Source: Streptomyces abyssomicinicus (GTDB taxonomy: Bacteria; Actinomycetota; Actinomycetes; Streptomycetales; Streptomycetaceae). From it: 64,000 bases of DNA. The stretch spans positions 409,125-473,124 of the forward strand of contig NZ_BBZI01000006.1 of NCBI RefSeq assembly GCF_008974245.1, given 5' to 3'. The position numbers and the translations under genes are program-made. Each line of letters opens with the position of its first letter. Positions within the stretch are counted from its first letter, which is position 1. The notes below the pieces were generated by a model, which saw only the letters and a program-made list of their open reading frames with translations, had not been told where the DNA came from and searched no databases. Of the stretch, positions 60,271 to 64,000 are shown in pieces.

Positions 60271-60296
60271 GTACGCCGTATAATGTACGTCGTATA
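60271..60296. promoter_or_regulatory. Tandem TACG-N-CGTA operators over a -10 box
   Basis: GTACGCCGTATA (60271-60282) and GTACGTCGTATA (60285-60296) are 12-mers differing by one base, 14 bp apart; each contains TACG-N-CGTA. The first overlaps a perfect rightward TATAAT (60279-60284). Likely TetR operator controlling both tetR and the VOC gene. Confidence 0.65.
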
Positions 60297-60401
60297 GAGT
60301 TGTTCGGCAGGCCCGACCAGGCCAACCAGGCGGGCGGGCGGGCAGCCCTCCGGCCGCACCGCTCACCGCCCACCGCTCACCGCTTCCACCCAGGAGGTCC
60401 C

Positions 60402-60791
60402 ATGAAGATCACCGCATGCGCCGTCTCCCTGAACGTCGAGGACGTTCCCGCCTCCAGCGCCTTCCTCAGGGACCACTTCGGCTTCCAGGAGGCGATGGCC
60501 GCCGACGGCTTCGCCTCACTCACCCGTGACGACGTCGGCGTGAACGTGGTGTTCCTGCGCCGCGGCCTGGAGACGCTGCCGGCGGACCAGCGCGACGACC
60601 ACGCGCAGGGCCTGATCCTCGCCTTCGAGGTGGACGACCTGGAGGGGGAACTGGCCCGCCTGGAGGGCGAGGGCGTGACCGTCACGATGCCGCTGACCGT
60701 GGAGGAGTGGGGCGAGCGCGCCTTCCAGGTCCGCGACCCGAACGGCGTGATCGTGCAGCTGGTCGACTGGAAGGGCGGCGCGCCGGCCTGA
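60402..60791 (+). CDS. VOC/glyoxalase superfamily protein
   Basis: 129 aa, two beta-alpha-beta-beta-beta modules: MKITACAVSLNVEDVPASSAF and VTMPLTVEEWGERAFQVRDPNGVIVQLVDW. The PNG-x-x-x-x-L/E metal-end motif is present but ends in Gln-Leu, so metal ligation may differ. Resistance or small-molecule metabolism is likely, under the divergent TetR. Strong AGGAGG before ATG 60402. Confidence 0.85.
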   Translation: MKITACAVSLNVEDVPASSAFLRDHFGFQEAMAADGFASLTRDDVGVNVVFLRRGLETLPADQRDDHAQGLILAFEVDDLEGELARLEGEGVTVTMPLTVEEWGERAFQVRDPNGVIVQLVDWKGGAPA

Positions 60792-60799
60792 ACCCTTCC

Positions 60800-60833
60800 C
60801 CGGGCCGCTTCACACCTCCGGGAAGCGGCCCGG
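60800..60833 (+). terminator. Hairpin after the VOC gene
   Basis: CCGGGCCGCTTC / GAAGCGGCCCGG perfect 12-bp stem, 10-nt loop, 8 bp after the stop codon. Confidence 0.8.
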
Positions 60834-60862
60834 CGGTGAGGTGACCCATAGGGCCCAGATCA

Positions 60863-60883
60863 CTTACTACGCCGGCTAGTAAG
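60863..60883. promoter_or_regulatory. Inverted repeat CTTACTA-N7-TAGTAAG
   Basis: Perfect 7-bp arms with a 7-nt GC spacer, in an otherwise GC-rich leader. Typical size and A/T content of a TetR- or MarR-type operator; regulator unknown. Confidence 0.45.
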
Positions 60884-61135
60884 GATGGTTGAGGGCCGGG
60901 ACCCGCCTCACCGGAGGCCACGGGGCGTTCCTCGCTGCCTTCACCTGCGCACTTCCGTTTCATACCGATTTGGCGCGTTGCGCACGATTGCACACGATTC
61001 AGGACCCCTTACGAAGAAGCTTCGTAGATCACACCTTTGTCACCCGGCCGGAGAACCGGTTACCAATGAACCCGTCGCCGGGCACCGTCCTGGTTCACCG
61101 GTGGCAGTCCCGATCTCCGAGCCAAAGGGTTCCGC

Positions 61136-61732
61136 ATGTTCCAGCGCGTCACGCTTCGCACCACCGGTACCTCCGCCCTCCGCACCCGCGCCGCGGTCAT
61201 CGCGGCCGGCCTCGGAGCTTCGGTGGTCCTGGGGGCCGGAGTCGCGACGGCGGCCGGCGCTCCCGAGGGGGCCGCCACTCAGGCGGTCACCGAGGCCAAG
61301 ACGGCCGCGAAGCCGAGCTGGGTCGACCCGGTCCAGCACTACAAGCTGTCCGCGAGCTTCGCCCAGAACGGCGGCATGTGGGCGTCCAAGCACTCCGGCC
61401 AGGACTTCGCCGTGCCGACCGGCACCAAGGTCTTCGCCGCCCACGAGGGCACCGTCGTCAAGGCCGGCAGCTGGGGCGCCGGTGACGGCCCCGCCTACGG
61501 CAACGCCGTCGTGATCAAGCACGGCAACGGCACCTACTCGCAGTACGCCCACCTCTCCAAGGTCCAGGTGAGCGTCGGCGAGAAGGTGAACACCGGCGAG
61601 CAGATCGCCCTGTCCGGCAACACCGGCAACTCCAGCGGTCCGCACCTGCACTTCGAGATCCGCACCACCGCCAACTACGGCTCGGCGATCGACCCGGCCC
61701 AGTTCCTCGCCTCCAAGGGCGTCAAGATCTGA
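61136..61732 (+). CDS. Secreted M23-family metallopeptidase
   Basis: 198 aa. A signal peptide (about 1-41; charged start, hydrophobic VIAAGLGASVVLGAGVATA, then AGA) is followed by a single LytM domain. Zinc ligands are HSGQDFAVPTGT (His, Asp) and PHLHFEI (His-x-His), with the catalytic His in SQYAHLSKV. It cuts peptidoglycan cross-links outside the cell. Start ATG 61136; monocistronic with a terminator 16 bp downstream. Confidence 0.94.
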   Translation: MFQRVTLRTTGTSALRTRAAVIAAGLGASVVLGAGVATAAGAPEGAATQAVTEAKTAAKPSWVDPVQHYKLSASFAQNGGMWASKHSGQDFAVPTGTKVFAAHEGTVVKAGSWGAGDGPAYGNAVVIKHGNGTYSQYAHLSKVQVSVGEKVNTGEQIALSGNTGNSSGPHLHFEIRTTANYGSAIDPAQFLASKGVKI

Positions 61733-61747
61733 GCACGGCAGGTGAAC

Positions 61748-61778
61748 GAGGCCCCCCGGCAGCACGCCGGGGGGCCTC
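61748..61778 (+). terminator. Terminator after the M23 gene
   Basis: GAGGCCCCCCGGC / GCCGGGGGGCCTC perfect 13-bp stem, loop AGCAC, followed by TT. Confidence 0.88.
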
Positions 61779-61883
61779 TTCCGCGTTCAGCCGTCCGGCG
61801 GAACCCGCCGCTCGTCGTCACGGTCGCATCTCACAGGGCAGGAGGGCCTGCCGGACGGCCCCGGCAGGCGCATACTGGCCTCA

Positions 61884-62105
61884 ATGACAAAGTCAGCAGC
61901 ACCTAAGCGCCATCTGCCGACCAGCCCCTTCAAGGCCCCGGTCGCGCCGCCCCTCAAACACTTCGCCGTGGGTGACCGGGTCACCCACGACCTGTACGGC
62001 CTCGGCCGGGTGATCGGCATCGAGGACGGGATCGCCGCCCTCGTGGACTTCGGCCCGTCGCAGGTGCGGGTCCTGAGCCCGTACGCCAAGATGAGCAAGC
62101 TCTAG
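61884..62105 (+). CDS. Conserved hypothetical protein (CarD/tudor-like fold)
   Basis: 73 aa. KHFAVGDRVTHDLYGLGRVIGIEDGIAALVDFG resembles the RNA-polymerase-interacting domain fold of CarD/TRCF. A short basic N-terminus precedes it. It may contact RNA polymerase or nucleic acid. Followed by a hairpin at 62161-62184. Confidence 0.8.
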   Translation: MTKSAAPKRHLPTSPFKAPVAPPLKHFAVGDRVTHDLYGLGRVIGIEDGIAALVDFGPSQVRVLSPYAKMSKL

Positions 62106-62160
62106 AGCTCCACGAGCGTCACCCCCACCCTCACCGCCGCTGTGCCCGGCCCATGGCACC

Positions 62161-62184
62161 CGGGCCCGCGGCTGTGCGGGCCCG
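62161..62184 (+). terminator. Hairpin after the CarD-like gene
   Basis: CGGGCCCGC-GGCTGT-GCGGGCCCG, perfect 9-bp stem between 62105 and the small ORF at 62206. Confidence 0.65.
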
Positions 62185-62205
62185 TCGACGAACGGGAGAT
62201 CCCCC

Positions 62206-62385
62206 ATCGAACTGTCCTCGCTGTTCTCCGCCCCCGACGGGGCGTCCCAGCAGCGCGCCGCCGTGTCCTCGCCCCCTCCGGCGACCCAGCCGTTCCAGGC
62301 CCCGGACTTCGGGGAGGACGACGACTTCTGGCCCGACGACGCGCAGCCCTTCGCCCCGGAGACCGGGACGGCCTCGCGGGGCTGA
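62206..62385 (+). CDS. Small acidic ORF with apparent ATC start
   Basis: 59 codons with almost every third position G or C, ending FQAPDFGEDDDFWPDDAQPF and then a short tail and TGA. There is no in-frame ATG, GTG or TTG before codon 20 (GTG 62263). GGGAG lies 7 nt before an ATC at 62206, in the position of a start codon. Either a rare ATC start, a base-call change from ATG, or initiation at the internal GTG. Acidic Asp/Phe/Trp-rich tail; function unknown. Confidence 0.5.
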   Translation: MELSSLFSAPDGASQQRAAVSSPPPATQPFQAPDFGEDDDFWPDDAQPFAPETGTASRG

Positions 62386-62388
62386 CGG

Positions 62389-62589
62389 TCAGGCGGCCGC
62401 CCTCGCCGCGAGGCCGAGGAACGCCGTCCAGACGGCGGGGGCGAGGGTGAGCGCGGGGCGGGCGGTGTCCTTGGAGTCCCGCACGTACACCGCGGCGCGA
62501 CCGAGGGCGACCTCGACGCACTCCCCGCCCTCGTTGCCGCTGTAACTGCTCCTGCGCCAGGACGGTTCGGCTGCCGTACCGTCGGTCAT
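62389..62589 (-). CDS. DUF397 protein
   Basis: 66 aa. SWRRSSYSGNEGGECVEVALG, VYVRDSK, WTAFLGLAARAA. Paralogue of the 45472 gene. The start overlaps the XRE stop (ATGA). Confidence 0.92.
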   Translation of the reverse strand: MTDGTAAEPSWRRSSYSGNEGGECVEVALGRAAVYVRDSKDTARPALTLAPAVWTAFLGLAARAAA

Positions 62590-63428
62590 CGGGCCCCCAT
62601 GATGTGCTCGATCAGCGTCAGCGACTCAGACGGCGTCAGCGCCTGGGCCCTGATCGTGCCGTAACGTGCCGCCAGGATACGGATTTCCTCGGGCTCCGTG
62701 AGCAGGCTGCCCCGGCTGTGGTTCTCCACGTAGGCCACCTGCGGTCCGCCCTTCGGCGTCAGAAGGACGAAGGAACCGCCCATGCCCGCGTGCTCGTAGC
62801 GCTCGGTGGGCATCACCTGCAGGGACACGTTGCGGAGCCGGGCCAGCTCGAGAAGCGTCCGCAGCTGCTCCTTGTGCACCACCGGTCCGCCCAGCGGGCG
62901 GCGGAGGGCACCTTCCTCGACGACGGCGGTGACCATCGGCGGCGGCCAGTGACGCAGGATCTCCTGCCGTGCGAGGCGTGAGGCCACACGTCGCTCGATG
63001 GTCTCCTGGTCGAGCAGGGGTGTGCGCATCTCGTAGAGCGCGCGAGCCCGGCCCTCCGTCTGGAGCAGCCCGGGCACATCGTTGTTGTTGTAGAAGTCGA
63101 TGGCGACCGCACTCGCCTCCAGCCGGGCGTAGTCGCGGAACCAGGCCGGGTGACGGACCCGGGACTTCGCCATCGCCCGCTCCACCTCGTCGGCGATCGC
63201 CCGCAGCAGCCCTCCCCCGCCGAGCAGTTCGTCGGCGGCGGCCAGGAACTCCCTCCGCGGGGTACGGCGTCCGCGTTCCAGGGAGGAGATCAGGTCCTCG
63301 CTGTAGCCGAGCCGGTCGCCGAGGTCGCGCTGGGTCAAGCCGGCCCGCTCCCGCAGAAGCTTGACCTGTCTGCCGACCGCACGGAACAGCTCCTCGTACG
63401 GCTCGGGTTCCTCCGCCTCGCACGCCAT
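62586..63428 (-). CDS. XRE-family regulator with DUF5753
   Basis: About 280 aa. HTH GRQVKLLRERAGLTQRDLGDRLGYSEDLISSLERG, then DUF5753 (IDFYNNNDVPGLLQTEGRAR, RPLGGPVVHKEQLRTLLELA, GPQVAYVENHSRGSLL). Same layout as 44630-45475. ATG at 63428 gives GGAAGG an 11-nt spacer; GTG at 63437 is the alternative. Part of the second ATP-binding/XRE/DUF397 cassette. Confidence 0.91.
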   Translation of the reverse strand: MACEAEEPEPYEELFRAVGRQVKLLRERAGLTQRDLGDRLGYSEDLISSLERGRRTPRREFLAAADELLGGGGLLRAIADEVERAMAKSRVRHPAWFRDYARLEASAVAIDFYNNNDVPGLLQTEGRARALYEMRTPLLDQETIERRVASRLARQEILRHWPPPMVTAVVEEGALRRPLGGPVVHKEQLRTLLELARLRNVSLQVMPTERYEHAGMGGSFVLLTPKGGPQVAYVENHSRGSLLTEPEEIRILAARYGTIRAQALTPSESLTLIEHIMGAR

Positions 63429-63545
63429 CGGCGCCACCGCCTTCCGCCCGACGAGCCGTACACATCACGTGCCGCATCCGCACGGGCCTGCCTGTACCGG
63501 CCGTCCTGCTCGCCAGAGTAGGCCGCGGCGGACACGCTGAGTCAC

Positions 63546-63962
63546 ATGGTTCACGCAACTCACACCGGCACACGGTGGGCACAACTGTTCAGCGGCACGC
63601 CTCGCGGGGCCCGCCTCGCACGGCTCCTGGCCGTCCGCCGGCTGGAGTTGTGGGGCGCGCCGCCGACGTCGGAAGCGAGCGGGACGGTGGCCCTGGTGGT
63701 CGCGGAACTCGCGGCCAATGCCGTCACGCACGGTTGCCTGCCGGGGAGGGGCTTCCGGCTGAGTCTCGAACTGCCGGACACCAGGTCGCTGTTCGTGGCG
63801 GTCGACGATCCGAGGGGTGAACGCGCCCCGGCGCCGCGGGGCCGCGGCGGTGAGGGCTCGGGGAACGGACTGCTGCTGGTCGGGACGCTCACCGTCGCCT
63901 GGGGGTGGCGGCCCCGGCCGCCGTCCGGCAAGACCGTGTGGGCGGTCTGCCGGCTGGAGTGA
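63546..63962 (+). CDS. ATP-binding protein, RsbW-like anti-sigma kinase fold
   Basis: 138 aa. N-box LVVAELAANAVTHG, DDPRGERAP and the glycine segment GSGNGLLLVGTL. Close paralogue of 44026-44505 (shared TPRGARLAR and AELAANAVTHG). Divergent from the XRE gene. ATG at 63546. Confidence 0.87.
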   Translation: MVHATHTGTRWAQLFSGTPRGARLARLLAVRRLELWGAPPTSEASGTVALVVAELAANAVTHGCLPGRGFRLSLELPDTRSLFVAVDDPRGERAPAPRGRGGEGSGNGLLLVGTLTVAWGWRPRPPSGKTVWAVCRLE

Positions 63963-64000
63963 CCACCCGCCGGACGGTGCGCCGATATTCGGCCACGGGT

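Larger units (their letters stand above)
60792..61135. other. Long leader region of the M23 peptidase gene
   Basis: 344 bp. Holds the VOC terminator, the CTTACTA dyad (60863-60883), a TACGAAG-N3-CTTCGTA dyad (61010-61026) and a TGAACC...GGTTCA dyad just before the start. Long structured leaders precede many Streptomyces cell-wall hydrolase genes and can be riboswitches, but I cannot match a specific class by eye. Confidence 0.5.

Noticed and set aside
60885-61135. c-di-AMP (ydaO) riboswitch
   Set aside because: Context fits, but I could not line up the conserved core by eye; listed only as a testable idea.
1-64000. CRISPR array or biosynthetic gene cluster
   Set aside because: No regularly spaced direct repeats with spacers, and no PKS, NRPS, terpene synthase or RiPP enzyme genes seen.

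Overview
The window is high-GC actinobacterial chromosome, almost certainly Streptomyces. Supporting signs are near-saturated G/C third codon positions, many GTG starts and stop/start overlaps, a long-N-terminus Rho, RepSA/TraSA-type integrative-element genes, and XRE(DUF5753)/DUF397/ATP-binding cassettes. All functional calls are from reading the sequence and translations; no database search was run.

Layout. 1-10.4 kb is conserved core on the minus strand: the start of an LCP-family cell-envelope protein, rho, the threonine/lysine block (nrtL, lysA, hom, thrC, thrB) and a stand-alone response regulator. 10.5-29.5 kb is a stacked genomic island at a tRNA-Arg(CCG) gene. A complete 12.1 kb actinomycete integrative and conjugative element lies between 43-bp att copies (10568-10610 and 22624-22666). 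It carries int, xis, a rolling-circle rep, spread genes, an FtsK-like Tra, an SCO3933-family gene and a GntR regulator with palindromic operators. Its cargo is a hypothetical gene plus an unusual pair: a 921-aa HD/HSP90-like ATPase and a 3-TM protein. Beyond attR is a second, degraded segment with a PD-(D/E)XK-like nuclease gene, an IS3-family element and a two-gene operon (small membrane-type protein plus NB-ARC/TPR protein). The two proteins of that operon share a short YQAGRD motif at C- and N-terminus respectively. A decayed third att copy (28026-28066) and a frameshifted integrase remnant close the island.

30.2-40.4 kb is a catabolic cluster: two SDR dehydrogenases, two MHS-type transporters, three FAD-dependent fumarate-reductase-like oxidoreductases and an IclR regulator. 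TTGC-N7-GCAA sites occur both at the IclR/transporter divergent promoter and upstream of the first SDR, which suggests one regulon. The substrate is unresolved.

40.5-64 kb is mixed chromosome. It holds a frameshifted DUF4132 gene, two copies of the ATP-binding/XRE/DUF397 cassette (44.0-45.7 and 62.4-64.0 kb), initiator tRNA-Met, an HTH protein and a DUF262/DUF1524 (GmrSD-like) nuclease. It also holds two Ser/Thr kinases, an HNH nuclease/methyltransferase pair, arylamine N-acetyltransferase, a MerR/aldo-keto reductase operon with a 19-bp-spacer promoter, a Rieske protein, a TetR/VOC pair and a secreted M23 peptidase. A 59-codon ORF with no normal start codon lies at 62206-62385.
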